64,000 nucleotides of DNA from NCEH01 sp043195135 (GTDB taxonomy: Bacteria > Pseudomonadota > Alphaproteobacteria > Rhizobiales > Xanthobacteraceae). The notes below the pieces were generated by a model. The model did no database searches, was not told the origin of the DNA, and was given only the letters and a program-made list of their open reading frames with translations. A program made the translations under genes and the position numbers. The stretch's first letter is position 1. The number at the start of each line of letters is the position of its first letter. This document shows positions 8,147 through 17,169 of this stretch, piece after piece. Where the stretch lies: assembly GCF_043195135.1 (NCBI RefSeq), contig NZ_JBAFWP010000001.1. One strand, written 5' to 3'.

Positions 8147-9439
8147 TCACACCGTGGCGGGGCGCGCGACCTGGTGCCCGACCTCGAACAGGCGCCGATA
8201 GCGCGCAATTTCGCCCGCCGGCCCCATGGCCTTGGTGGGATTGTCCGAGAGCTTCACCGCCGGACGGCCGTTGGCGGAGATCACCTTGCAGACGATGGAG
8301 ATGGGATCCAGCGCCCCGTTCGGCGCAAGGCCGCGGAAATCATTGGTGAGCAGCGTGCCCCAGCCGAAGCCGAGGCGCATGCGCCCGGTGAAGCGGGCGT
8401 GGATGCGCGCCACCTCGTCCACGTCCAGGCCATCGGAGAAAATCGCCAGCTTCTCGCGCGGGTCCTGGCCGCGCGCCTTCCACCAGGCGATCACCTCCTC
8501 GCCCCCCTCGATGGGGTCCTTGCTGTCGATGCGGATGCCGGTCCAGCCGGTCAGCCAATCGGGCGCATGGGCCAGGAACCCACTGGTGCCGTAGGTATCC
8601 GGCAGCATGATGCGCAGGTTGCCTTCGTAATCCTCCTGCCAGTCCGCCAGCACCTGATAGGGCGCGCGCAGCAAAGCTTCGTCGGTGCGGGCGAGGGCGG
8701 AATAGACCATCGGCAGTTCATGGGCATTGGTGCCGGTCGCCTCCACCTCGCGCCGCATGGCGATCAGGCAATTGGAGGTGCCGAGGAAGCCCTCGCCCAG
8801 CCCTTCCATGAGCGCCTGCACGCACCAGTCCTGCCAGAGATAGCCGTGACGCCGGCGGGTGCCGAAATCGGCGACGTTCACCGGCCCGAGGGCCTTGATG
8901 GCCTCGATCTTCTCCCACACCCGCGTCATGGCGCGGGCATAGAGGATCTGAAGCTCGAACTTGCCGAGATCCTTCAGCACCGCGCGCGAGCGCAATTCGT
9001 TGATGATGGCGAGGGCCGGGATCTCCCACATGGTGGTCTCGACCCAGGGGCCCTCGAACACCAGTTCGTATTGCCCGTCCCACTTTTCCAGGTGGTAGGC
9101 GGGGAAGCGGAAGCCCTCCAGCCACGCCACGTAATCGGGCGAGAACATCTGCCGCTTGCCGTAGAACATATTGCCGCGCAGCCAGGTGGACTCCCCCCGC
9201 GTGAGGCTCAGCGAGCGGACGTGATCCAATTGCTCGCGCAGGGCGCCGATGTCGATGATATCGGCGAGGCGCACCCGGCTGGTGCGGTTGTGGATGCCGA
9301 ACGTGACCTTGACATCCCGATGCCGGCGAAAAATCGTCTGCCCCATCAAGAGCTTATAAAAATCCGTGTCCAGCACGGAGCGGACGATGGGGTCGATCTT
9401 CCAGGTATGATTGTAAACGCGCGTGGCTATGTCGGTCAT
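8147..9439 (-). CDS. pncB: Nicotinate phosphoribosyltransferase
   Basis: Converts nicotinate and PRPP to nicotinate mononucleotide with ATP hydrolysis, the salvage entry to NAD. The 430-residue protein has the family landmarks: VLDTDFYKLLMGQTIF near the N-terminus, VADFGTRRRHGY, FLGTSNCLIA, the NAHELPMVY segment with the conserved His thought to be phosphorylated, and LAIFSDGLDVDE with phosphate-binding residues. The length matches bacterial PncB. The start at 9439 (MTDIATRVYNH) was chosen over an upstream extension that has no similarity. It is monocistronic, and the interval 9440-9737 to its right also contains the promoter of the diguanylate cyclase. Confidence 0.96.
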   Translation of the reverse strand: MTDIATRVYNHTWKIDPIVRSVLDTDFYKLLMGQTIFRRHRDVKVTFGIHNRTSRVRLADIIDIGALREQLDHVRSLSLTRGESTWLRGNMFYGKRQMFSPDYVAWLEGFRFPAYHLEKWDGQYELVFEGPWVETTMWEIPALAIINELRSRAVLKDLGKFELQILYARAMTRVWEKIEAIKALGPVNVADFGTRRRHGYLWQDWCVQALMEGLGEGFLGTSNCLIAMRREVEATGTNAHELPMVYSALARTDEALLRAPYQVLADWQEDYEGNLRIMLPDTYGTSGFLAHAPDWLTGWTGIRIDSKDPIEGGEEVIAWWKARGQDPREKLAIFSDGLDVDEVARIHARFTGRMRLGFGWGTLLTNDFRGLAPNGALDPISIVCKVISANGRPAVKLSDNPTKAMGPAGEIARYRRLFEVGHQVARPATV

Positions 9440-9737
9440 GGGAGTCCCGAGGCGGCGGACGACTGCTATACCACCGCGCCCAAGGTGTACATCCACTTTG
9501 CCCCATAGCGATGCTGAGAACCGCCAATAATGGCAGCAATCATCACACTCTGGATTGAAAAGCACCTGTCCGGTGCATCCAATTTGTGTTAGCAAAGAAC
9601 TACTAAACGGCCGAGGCACAATCGAAGGTTGCGCTTCTGGCATCTCAAGTATTTTTGCGATTATTTTTGTCGCATTACTTGAACAATTCGAAATACCTCC
9701 GGAGATACACTTGGACAAGGCGCGGTGCGGCGAGATC

Positions 9738-11180
9738 ATGGGCGGCGATTGGGCGAAAGCGCTAAATGCCCTGAGGCAGCTCCTCAGCCTCTCGAACTGC
9801 ACGATCATCGAAACCTATGATCATTATTTATCGACCGCGCGTGCCGTCTTCGGCATGGATGTCGCGATCATCTCCGCGGTGAAGGACGGCATGTTCACGC
9901 CCCTGCGGCTCCAATCCTCCCGGCCGATGCCGATCCTGGAGGGCAAGCCCCTGCCGCTGGAGACCACGTTCGTGGTCGAGGCGATCCGTACCGGCAACGC
10001 CATTTCCTGCCCGCACGTGGCGCTCGACCCGGTCCTGCGCACGCATCCCATCTATGCCGAGACCAAGCTCGAATGCTACCTCGGCGCGCCGATCAAGATC
10101 GGCGACGAGATCATCGGCGCCCTGAGCCTGCTGGACCCCACGCCGCACGAGCATCCCTTCACCCCGGAGTCCATGGCCCTGCTGGAATTGCTGGCGGAAA
10201 CCCTCGGCCGCGCCATCGAGCGCGACCGGCTGGAAGCCGAGCGCCGGGAAGCGGACAAGGAGCGCACCTCGGCCATCAATTTTTTCCAGACCGCGTTCGC
10301 CAATGCCCCCATCGGCATCACCCTGGTGGATCTCGACGGGAAGTTCCTGCGCGCCAATCCCGCCGCCTGCCGGCTGTTCGGCTATTCGGAAGAAGAGCTC
10401 CAGGAGCGCGACTTCCAGTCGCTGACCTATCCCGACGACCTGAGCCTCGACCTGATGCAGCTGGACCAGATCAAGGCCGGCTTCATCTCCGAATACGCCA
10501 TGGACAAGCGCTATGTGCGGCCGGACGGAACCATCGTCTGGGCCCAGCTCAACGTCGCGCTGGTGCGCAACGAGGACGGCTCGCCCCGGTGCTTCATTTC
10601 GCAGATCCACGACGTCACCGAGGAGCGCACCCTGATCCAGGAACTCAACCAGAAGCGCAAGCAGCTGGAAGAGGCCAACCACAAGCTGACCCAGCTCGCC
10701 TCGCTGGACCCGCTGACCGGGGCGCTGAACCGCCGCGCGCTGCGCCAGCGGCTCGACCAGGAAATGGCGCGGGCCAACGCCCAGGGCACGCCGCTCGCGT
10801 TCATCATGGTCGATGTGGACGATTTCAAGCCCTATAACGACCGCTACGGCCATCTCGCGGGCGATGTCGCCCTGAAGGAGGTCGCGCAATGCATGCGGGC
10901 GGCCTCGCGGGCGGATGATGCGGTCTGCCGGTTCGGCGGCGAGGAATTCCTGCTGCTGCTGCCCCACACGCCCCAGGCCGAAGCCCGCAAGGTGGCCGAG
11001 CGCGTGCGGCAATCCATCGCCACCAGCACCGCCCTGCCCGAGCGACTCACGGTCAGCGCGGGCGTGCACGTCTATACGCCCTCGGAAAAGGGCCTGCCCA
11101 TCGACCGCCTGATCGCCCAGGCCGACGCGGCGCTGTATGAAGCCAAGCGCAACGGCAAGAACCGCGTGGAAATGCTCTGA
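9738..11180 (+). CDS. GAF-PAS-GGDEF diguanylate cyclase
   Basis: Makes the second messenger c-di-GMP from two GTP. The 480-residue protein has an N-terminal GAF domain (about 25-165), a helical linker, a PAS domain with PAC segment (about 180-297; FANAPIGITLVDLDGKFLRANPAACRLFGYSEEEL), a coiled-coil-like linker (298-322) and a GGDEF domain (323-480). The active-site motif is GGEEF at 400-404, and an RxxD inhibitory site (RADD, 391-394) sits exactly five residues before it, so activity with product inhibition is expected. There are no transmembrane segments, so it is a cytosolic sensor. The start at 9738 was chosen because the 180 bp before it is AT-rich and looks non-coding despite being open. 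Confidence 0.88.
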   Translation: MGGDWAKALNALRQLLSLSNCTIIETYDHYLSTARAVFGMDVAIISAVKDGMFTPLRLQSSRPMPILEGKPLPLETTFVVEAIRTGNAISCPHVALDPVLRTHPIYAETKLECYLGAPIKIGDEIIGALSLLDPTPHEHPFTPESMALLELLAETLGRAIERDRLEAERREADKERTSAINFFQTAFANAPIGITLVDLDGKFLRANPAACRLFGYSEEELQERDFQSLTYPDDLSLDLMQLDQIKAGFISEYAMDKRYVRPDGTIVWAQLNVALVRNEDGSPRCFISQIHDVTEERTLIQELNQKRKQLEEANHKLTQLASLDPLTGALNRRALRQRLDQEMARANAQGTPLAFIMVDVDDFKPYNDRYGHLAGDVALKEVAQCMRAASRADDAVCRFGGEEFLLLLPHTPQAEARKVAERVRQSIATSTALPERLTVSAGVHVYTPSEKGLPIDRLIAQADAALYEAKRNGKNRVEML

Positions 11181-11271
11181 GCGAACCGCACCCGGCAGCC
11201 GGCGCCCCGCGCCGCGGGGCCGCCCGTGCCGCCCCGCTCGTCTCATCTCCTGCCACGCGTCCCGCGCGCGC

Positions 11272-12114
11272 TCAAACCGCCTGCGCGATCATGCAGGGCC
11301 GGCCATCCGCGCCGGAGGTCCACAGCTCCAGCCCCTCGGCGCCCTCGGCGGCATTGAGGCGCATGGGCGGGCCATCGAAGATCGGCCGCACGCTGCGGAA
11401 CGAGAAGCGCTTCAGCGGCCGCCCCAGCAGCCGCGCGGCGAATTCCACCAGCATCGTCGCCTGCAACGGGCCGTGCACCACGAGGCCGGGATAGCCCTCC
11501 TCCTGCTGGCAATAGGTACGGTCGTAATGGATGCGATGGCCGTTGAAGGTGACGGCGGAATAGCGGAACAGCAGCACCGGGGAGGTGTCCACCTCCTCCT
11601 GCCAGGTGGCGACCGGCGGCGGCTCGCTCTTGCCTGCCCCGCCCGCCGGCGCATCCACGCCGCGATAGACGATGTCCTGCCGCTCGGCGATCGCGAGGCC
11701 GCGCGGCGTATAGATGTTGTGCGCGACGGTGACGAAGCAGAGCGTGCCCGTGCGCCCTTCCTTCACCACCACGTCCGCGATGCGCGACAGGCGCCGCGCC
11801 TCGTCGCCCACCCGCAGGGCATCGTGAAAATCGAGCTGGCCGCCCGCCCACATGCGGCGCGGCAGCGGCACGGGAGGCAGGAAGCCGCCGCGCGCGGGGT
11901 GCCCGTCCGGGCCCAGGCGGTCCATCTCCACCGTGATCGGCGAGAGGCACCAATGGGCGGTCAGGGTCGCCTCGTCGCCGGCGACGGGTTCGCCGGGATC
12001 GCGGTTCAGCGTGGCGCGCATCTCGCGCACCGCGCGGGCGGTCACGAGGTCGCTCACCTCGTTGGTGCGGCCGATCCAGCCGCGCAGGGTGTCAACGTCC
12101 AGGGGCTCGCTCAT
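11272..12114 (-). CDS. FAS1-like/HTD2-type acyl-CoA hydratase, probable itaconyl-CoA hydratase
   Basis: A 280-residue double-hotdog protein of the FAS1-like dehydratase (HTD2/MeaC) family. The N-terminal half covers MSEPLDVDTLRGWIGR to VPLPRRMWAGGQLDFHDAL. The C-terminal hotdog carries RYSAVTFNGHRIHYDRTYCQQEEGYPGLVVHGP, with the conserved Asn-Gly-His-x-Ile-His-Tyr-Asp hydratase motif. Family members hydrate mesaconyl-C4-CoA or itaconyl-CoA. In the Pseudomonas itaconate pathway this type of enzyme (Ich) makes (S)-citramalyl-CoA. Here it is the last gene of a leftward operon with an acyl-CoA dehydrogenase (7 bp upstream), a class I fumarase and a TRAP transporter, which supports that role. Confidence 0.82.
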   Translation of the reverse strand: MSEPLDVDTLRGWIGRTNEVSDLVTARAVREMRATLNRDPGEPVAGDEATLTAHWCLSPITVEMDRLGPDGHPARGGFLPPVPLPRRMWAGGQLDFHDALRVGDEARRLSRIADVVVKEGRTGTLCFVTVAHNIYTPRGLAIAERQDIVYRGVDAPAGGAGKSEPPPVATWQEEVDTSPVLLFRYSAVTFNGHRIHYDRTYCQQEEGYPGLVVHGPLQATMLVEFAARLLGRPLKRFSFRSVRPIFDGPPMRLNAAEGAEGLELWTSGADGRPCMIAQAV

Positions 12115-12121
12115 GTCGACC

Positions 12122-13285
12122 TCAATAGGAGCGCGGCAGGCCGAGCACGTGCTCGGCGATATAGCTCAGGATGAGATTGGTGGAGATCGGCGCCACCTGA
12201 TACAGGCGGGTCTCGCGGAACTTGCGCTCCACGTCGTATTCCTCGGCAAATCCGAAGCCGCCGTGGGTCTGCACGCAGGCTTCCGCCGCCGCCCAGGAGG
12301 CATCCGCCGCCAGCATCTTCGCCATATTGGCCTGCTCGCCGCAATCAAGGCCGGCCTCGAAGCGTTCCGCCGCCTTGTGCACCATCAATTCGGCCGCGCG
12401 CATCTGGGCATAGGCCTTGGCGATGGGAAACTGGATGCCCTGATTCTGGCCGATGGGCCGGCCGAACACCACCCGCTCCTTGGCATAGGCGGTGGCCTTC
12501 TCGATGAACCATTTGGCATCGCCCACGCATTCCGAGCCGATGAGGATGCGCTCGGCGTTCATGCCCGAGAGGATGTAGCGGAAGCCCTTGCCCTCCTCGC
12601 CGATCAGGTTCTCGGCGGGGATGCGGACATTGTCGAAGAACACTTCGGTGGTGGAATGGTTCATCATCGCGCGGATCGGGCGGATGGTGAGGCCGGCCTT
12701 GCGGGCTTCGCGCATGTCCAGGATGAACACCGAGAGGCCATCGGTGCGCTTCTTCACCTGGTCTTTCGGCGTGGTGCGGGCGAGCAGCAGCATCAAATCG
12801 GAATATTCCGCCCGCGAGGTCCACACCTTCTGCCCGTTGACCACATAATGGTCGCCGCGCTTCTCCGCGAAGGTCTTGATGGAGGAGGTGTCGGTGCCCG
12901 AGGTCGGTTCGGTGACGCCGAACGCCTGGAGGCGCAGTTCGCCGGAAGCGATCTTGGGCAGATAGGCCTGCTTCTGCGCTTCGTTGCCGTGCCGCAGCAG
13001 GGCGCCCATGATGTACATCTGGGCATGGCAGGCGCCGCCGTTGCACCCTGCCCGCTGCACTTCCTCCAGAATGGCGGCTGCGGCGGACAGGGGCAGGCCG
13101 GCCCCGCCATAGGCTTCCGGTATCAGGGCGGACAGGAAGCCGGACTGGGTCAGCGCAGCCACGAACTCGGACGGATAGGCCGCCTCGCGGTCGAGGCGGC
13201 GCCAATATTCGCCCGGAAAGCCTGCGCAGAGCTTGCGCACCGCATCGCGGATATCGGCGAATGTTTCCTCGTCCTGACCCTGCAT
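12122..13285 (-). CDS. Acyl-CoA dehydrogenase
   Basis: FAD-dependent acyl-CoA dehydrogenase of 387 residues passing electrons to ETF. Typical segments are FGVTEPTSGTDTSSIKT (FAD/substrate loop), VFFDNVRIPAENLIGEEGKGF, the helix GMNAERILIGSECVGDAKWFI, and THGGFGFAEEYDVERKFRETRLYQ. The usual catalytic Glu after 'RLYQ' (YEGT in medium-chain enzymes) is replaced by VAPIST. The Glu in AERIL aligns with the alternative base used by isovaleryl-CoA dehydrogenase, so it is probably still active on a branched or dicarboxylic acyl-CoA. Homologues sit in itaconate clusters. The start at 13285 has GGAG 6 nt upstream. It lies between the fumarase and hydratase genes of the same operon. Confidence 0.85.
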   Translation of the reverse strand: MQGQDEETFADIRDAVRKLCAGFPGEYWRRLDREAAYPSEFVAALTQSGFLSALIPEAYGGAGLPLSAAAAILEEVQRAGCNGGACHAQMYIMGALLRHGNEAQKQAYLPKIASGELRLQAFGVTEPTSGTDTSSIKTFAEKRGDHYVVNGQKVWTSRAEYSDLMLLLARTTPKDQVKKRTDGLSVFILDMREARKAGLTIRPIRAMMNHSTTEVFFDNVRIPAENLIGEEGKGFRYILSGMNAERILIGSECVGDAKWFIEKATAYAKERVVFGRPIGQNQGIQFPIAKAYAQMRAAELMVHKAAERFEAGLDCGEQANMAKMLAADASWAAAEACVQTHGGFGFAEEYDVERKFRETRLYQVAPISTNLILSYIAEHVLGLPRSY

Positions 13286-13375
13286 AACAAACTCCAAAGC
13301 AAACCACCCCTTCCCTAGCAAGGGATGGGGGCATCTTGGAAAGTGATAAAAGTGATCGCCCCGTGCGGGAAAAAG

Positions 13376-14893
13376 CTATACCCGCTCCGCGATCCGCGCC
13401 CGCCATAGCGCCGGCCCCAGCGCATGCACCGATTGCCCGGCGCTATCCACGGCCACGGTCACCGGCATGTCCTCCACCACGAATTCGTGGATCGCCTCCA
13501 TGCCGAGATCCTCGAACGCCAGCACCCGCGCGCTCTTGATGGCCTTCGACACCAGATAGGCCGCCCCGCCGATGGCGATCAGATAGGCCGCCTTGTGGCG
13601 CGCGATGGCCGCGATCGCAGCCGGCCCGCGCTCGGCCTTGCCGATCATGGCGATCAGCCCGGTGCCGGCGAGGATCTCCTCGGTGAAGCCGTCCATGCGG
13701 GTGGAGGTGGTGGGACCGGCCGGGCCGACCGCCTCCTCGCGCACCGCATCCACCGGGCCGACATAATAGATCACCCGGTCCTTCAGGCTCACCGGCAGGG
13801 GTTCCCCCGCCCGCAGCATCTGCGACATGCGGGCATGGGCGGCGTCGCGCCCCGTGAGCATGTGCCCGTTCAGCAGCAGCTTCTCGCCGATGCGCCAGGA
13901 GGCGACCTCCGCGCGGGTCAGCGTGTCGAGATCCACCCGCCGCGCGACCGTGCTGGTCTGCTCCAGCACGATCTGCGGCCAGGCGGAGAGGTCCGGCGGG
14001 TCGAGCTTCACCGGCCCGGAACCGTCGAGCACGATGGTGGCATGCCGGTTGGCGGCACATTGGGGGATCAGCGCCACGGGCTTGGAGGCCGCATGGGTGG
14101 GGAAGGTGGCGATCTTCACGTCCACCACCGTGGTCAGCCCGCCCAGCCCCTGCGCGCCGATGCCGAGCGCATTCACCTTCTCATACAGCTCGATGCGCAA
14201 TTCCTCCTCCCGGCTCGCCGGGCCGCGCGCGAGGAGTTGCGTCATGTCGATGGGGTCGAGCAGGGATTCCTTGGCCAGCAGCATGGCCTTTTCCGCGCTG
14301 CCGCCGATGCCGATGCCGAGCATGCCCGGCGGGCACCAGCCGGCGCCCAGCTCCGGCACCGTCTTCAGCACCCAGTCCACCACCGAGGCGGAGGGATTGA
14401 GGGTCGCGAAGCGCGCCTTGTTCTCCGAGCCGCCGCCCTTCGCCGCCAGCGAGATTTCCACCGTGCGGCCCGGCACCAGCTCCACATGCACCACGGCGGG
14501 GGCATTGTCGCGGGTGTTGCGGCGGGCGAACAGCGGGTCCTCCACCATGGAGGCGCGCAGCGGATTGTCCGCGTCGAGATAGGCCCGGCGCACGCCCTCG
14601 TTGATCAGATCGGCGAGCGCGCGCGCGGTGTCGAACCGCACCTCCATGCCCACCTTCACGAACGCCACCACGAGCCCGGTATCCTGGCAGATCGGGCGAT
14701 GGCCGAGCGCGGCCATGCGCGAATTCACCAGGATCTGCGCGATGGCATCCTTCGCCGCCGGGGATTCCTCCCGCGCATGGGCCTGCGCGAGATGAACAAT
14801 GTAATCGGCCGGGTGAAAATAGGAGATGTATTGCAAGGCGTCGGCGACGCTCGCGATCACATCTTCCTCGGCGATGACGACATTCGGTGTCAT
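13376..14893 (-). CDS. Class I (iron-sulfur) fumarase, possible mesaconase
   Basis: A 505-residue oxygen-sensitive [4Fe-4S] hydro-lyase. It has the alpha part (RPICQDTGLVVAFVKVG, AGWCPPGMLGIGIGGS, IPQCAANRHATIVLDGSG, supplying three cluster Cys) fused to the beta part (VGPAGPTTSTRMDGFTEEIL). Class I fumarases hydrate fumarate to malate, and several also interconvert mesaconate and (S)-citramalate; this mesaconase activity supports mesaconate growth in Burkholderia xenovorans. Placement between a TRAP transporter (7 bp upstream) and CoA-ester enzymes argues for a catabolic C4/C5 dicarboxylate role rather than only the TCA cycle. Substrate preference cannot be read from sequence. Confidence 0.9.
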   Translation of the reverse strand: MTPNVVIAEEDVIASVADALQYISYFHPADYIVHLAQAHAREESPAAKDAIAQILVNSRMAALGHRPICQDTGLVVAFVKVGMEVRFDTARALADLINEGVRRAYLDADNPLRASMVEDPLFARRNTRDNAPAVVHVELVPGRTVEISLAAKGGGSENKARFATLNPSASVVDWVLKTVPELGAGWCPPGMLGIGIGGSAEKAMLLAKESLLDPIDMTQLLARGPASREEELRIELYEKVNALGIGAQGLGGLTTVVDVKIATFPTHAASKPVALIPQCAANRHATIVLDGSGPVKLDPPDLSAWPQIVLEQTSTVARRVDLDTLTRAEVASWRIGEKLLLNGHMLTGRDAAHARMSQMLRAGEPLPVSLKDRVIYYVGPVDAVREEAVGPAGPTTSTRMDGFTEEILAGTGLIAMIGKAERGPAAIAAIARHKAAYLIAIGGAAYLVSKAIKSARVLAFEDLGMEAIHEFVVEDMPVTVAVDSAGQSVHALGPALWRARIAERV

Positions 14894-14900
14894 GGCGCCC

Positions 14901-16223
14901 TCACCGGCCCAGCAGATGCGGGACGAACAGGGTGATGGCCGGAATATAGGTAATGACCAGCAGGAAGGCGAGCATCGCCAGCAGCCAGGGCATCACCGCC
15001 ACGGTGAGTTCGCTGATGCCCATGCGCGTGATGCCGGACGCGACATAAAGATTGAGGCCGACCGGGGGATGGCACATGCCGACCTCCATGTTGACCACGA
15101 TCATGATGCCGAAATGCAGCGGATCGATGCCCAGCCGCACCGCCACCGGCGTGAGGATCGGCGCCATGATCAGCACGATGGAGGTCGGCTCCATCACGTT
15201 GCCGGCCAGCAGCAGCAGCACATTGACCATGAGCAGGAAGCCGATGGCGCCGAAGCCGAGGTCCACCATCCATTGGGTCATGGCCTGGGGGATATTCTCG
15301 TTGGTCATGAGGAACGAGAACAGGGCCGCGTTGGAGATGATGTAGAGCAGCATCGCCGACATGTTGGCGCTCGACAAAAGCACCCGCGGCACATCCTTCA
15401 GGCTCATGTCGCGATACACGAACACCGCGATGATGAAGGCATAGACCGCCGCCACCGCGGCCGCCTCGGTGGGCGTGAACGCGCCGGTATAGATGCCCCC
15501 CATCACGATGACGATCAGCGCGAGGCCCCAGATGCTCTCGCGGAATGCCCGCCAGCGCTGGAGCATCGAGGCGCGCGGCATGCGCGGATAATCATTCTTC
15601 CAGGCGCGATACCAGGTGGTGACGCCGAGCAGGACCGCCAGAAGAAGCCCCGGCACAACGCCGGCGATGAACAGGTCGCCGATGGATGCGGAGGTGACGC
15701 GCTCGCCGTTCGGCCCGGTCATTTGCAGGCCGGTGGTCGCGACCGAATACATCACCATCACGATCGACGGCGGAATGAGGATGCCGAGCGCGCCCGACGT
15801 GGTGACCACGCCGGCGCCGAATTTCGGCGGAAAGCCCTGCGCCTGCATGGCGGGCAGGATGATCGAGCCGATCGCCACCACGGTCGCCGGCGAGGAGCCG
15901 GACACCGCCGCGAACAGGGCGCAGGCAAGCACGCCGGCGAGCCCGAGGCCGCCCGGCCAATGGCCGATCAGCGAGGTGGCGAAATTGATCAGCCGCCGCG
16001 CCACCCCGCCGTGGGTGAGGAAATTGCCGGCCAGGATGAAGAACGGGATCGCCATGATCTCGAACTTCTCGATGCCGGTGAACAGCTTCTGCGCGACGAT
16101 GTCGACCGGGATCGTCGTCAGCGTATAGACGAAGGTCAGAACCGTCATGCCGAGGGCGATCGAAATCGGCATCCCGGTGAGCATCAGAAGCAGGAACAGG
16201 CCGAAGATGATGAGGGCGCTCAC
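14901..16223 (-). CDS. TRAP transporter large permease (DctM type)
   Basis: A 440-residue inner-membrane protein with about 12 hydrophobic segments, the channel subunit of a tripartite ATP-independent periplasmic transporter that couples Na+ to uptake of an organic acid. Family landmarks are ALFAAVSGSSPATVVAIGSIILPAM, SGALGILIPPSIVMV and a C-terminal NMEVGMCHPPVGLNLYVASG. The start is GTG at 16223, overlapping the TGA of the small permease by 4 bp with AAGGAG about 9 nt upstream. The frame is open far upstream, but that part overlaps the DctQ gene and is meaningless. It sits 7 bp before the class I fumarase gene, tying transport to catabolism. Confidence 0.93.
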   Translation of the reverse strand: MSALIIFGLFLLLMLTGMPISIALGMTVLTFVYTLTTIPVDIVAQKLFTGIEKFEIMAIPFFILAGNFLTHGGVARRLINFATSLIGHWPGGLGLAGVLACALFAAVSGSSPATVVAIGSIILPAMQAQGFPPKFGAGVVTTSGALGILIPPSIVMVMYSVATTGLQMTGPNGERVTSASIGDLFIAGVVPGLLLAVLLGVTTWYRAWKNDYPRMPRASMLQRWRAFRESIWGLALIVIVMGGIYTGAFTPTEAAAVAAVYAFIIAVFVYRDMSLKDVPRVLLSSANMSAMLLYIISNAALFSFLMTNENIPQAMTQWMVDLGFGAIGFLLMVNVLLLLAGNVMEPTSIVLIMAPILTPVAVRLGIDPLHFGIMIVVNMEVGMCHPPVGLNLYVASGITRMGISELTVAVMPWLLAMLAFLLVITYIPAITLFVPHLLGR

Positions 16224-16912
16224 CGGCGAATCTCCTTCGGAAACAGGTCGGAGGAATCGGCGCCCGGCAGGTCGGTATCCAGCCCGTCCACATGGCCGTG
16301 GTCGTGCACCGGCAGGTGACCCGTGCGCCAGAACGACAGCGCGACCTGGAGAAAGCGGAAACACATGAGGTAGGAGCCGATGGGGATCGCCAGATAGGCG
16401 ATCCAGGACGGCAGTTCCATCTCCGCCGTCATGTCGCCGAAGGCGTAGCGCGCCATCACGAATTTCAGGCCGAAGCTGCCGACCACCGCCGTGAACACGG
16501 CCCCGCACAGCAGCCCGAACAGGATCAGCGCCGCGCGCGAGCGGTCCGGCAGGCGGTTCACCAGCACGTCGACGCCCACATGGATGCCGGTGCGCACGCC
16601 GTAGGCGGCGCCGATCTTGGCCATCCACACGAACATCAGGATGCACGCCTCCTGCGCCCAGCCGAGATTGATATGGCCCACATAGGGATAGAGCAGGCTG
16701 GTGCCGGCCGCGTAGCGCTGGAGAACGGCCACGAAGATCAGCAGGGTCGCCGCGCCGATCAGCACCGCGATCAGCGTTTCCTCGAGATGATCGAGGGTAT
16801 GGACCAGTGCGGTGCGCGTGCCCTCGGCCCGGGCCTGGATCGCCATATAGATGACGAACACGGCCGCCGTGAATGCGAGCATCGTGTAGAGCTTGTACAG
16901 CGGATCTTCCAT
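16220..16912 (-). CDS. TRAP transporter small permease (DctQ type)
   Basis: A 230-residue membrane protein with hydrophobic segments near residues 12-25, 45-65, 85-105, 130-150 and 165-185. The core LGWAQEACILMFVWMAKIGAAYGVR and HVGVDVLVNRLP are typical of DctQ, the four-helix subunit that partners DctM. An extra N-terminal hydrophobic segment makes it longer than the usual 170-190 residues, and the C-terminal tail is hydrophilic and rich in His and Asp (HDHGHVDGLDTD). It is translationally coupled to the large permease (GTGA overlap). The 257 bp back to the dctP-type gene contains no other gene. Confidence 0.9.
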   Translation of the reverse strand: MEDPLYKLYTMLAFTAAVFVIYMAIQARAEGTRTALVHTLDHLEETLIAVLIGAATLLIFVAVLQRYAAGTSLLYPYVGHINLGWAQEACILMFVWMAKIGAAYGVRTGIHVGVDVLVNRLPDRSRAALILFGLLCGAVFTAVVGSFGLKFVMARYAFGDMTAEMELPSWIAYLAIPIGSYLMCFRFLQVALSFWRTGHLPVHDHGHVDGLDTDLPGADSSDLFPKEIRR

Positions 16913-17169
16913 GGCCTCCCCTCTCGGGCGCGTTTCGGCGGCCCGGTAACCGGGCGCCTGGGCGATGCTCTTCTTTTAGAATGCGGTCGGCGCGGCCTCC
17001 GGCACGGCGCCGGGATCGCCCGGTGCGCCGTCTCGGCAAGGCCGGCGACGCCGAGACGAGCGCATGCCCGCCCATCGACCGCAGGACATTCGTTCGTCAC
17101 GCCCCGCACGGGGCCGGACGAGACCCGAAGGCCGCGCCGCGCGGGGCGGGCGGCCTCCGGATCAGGCGA

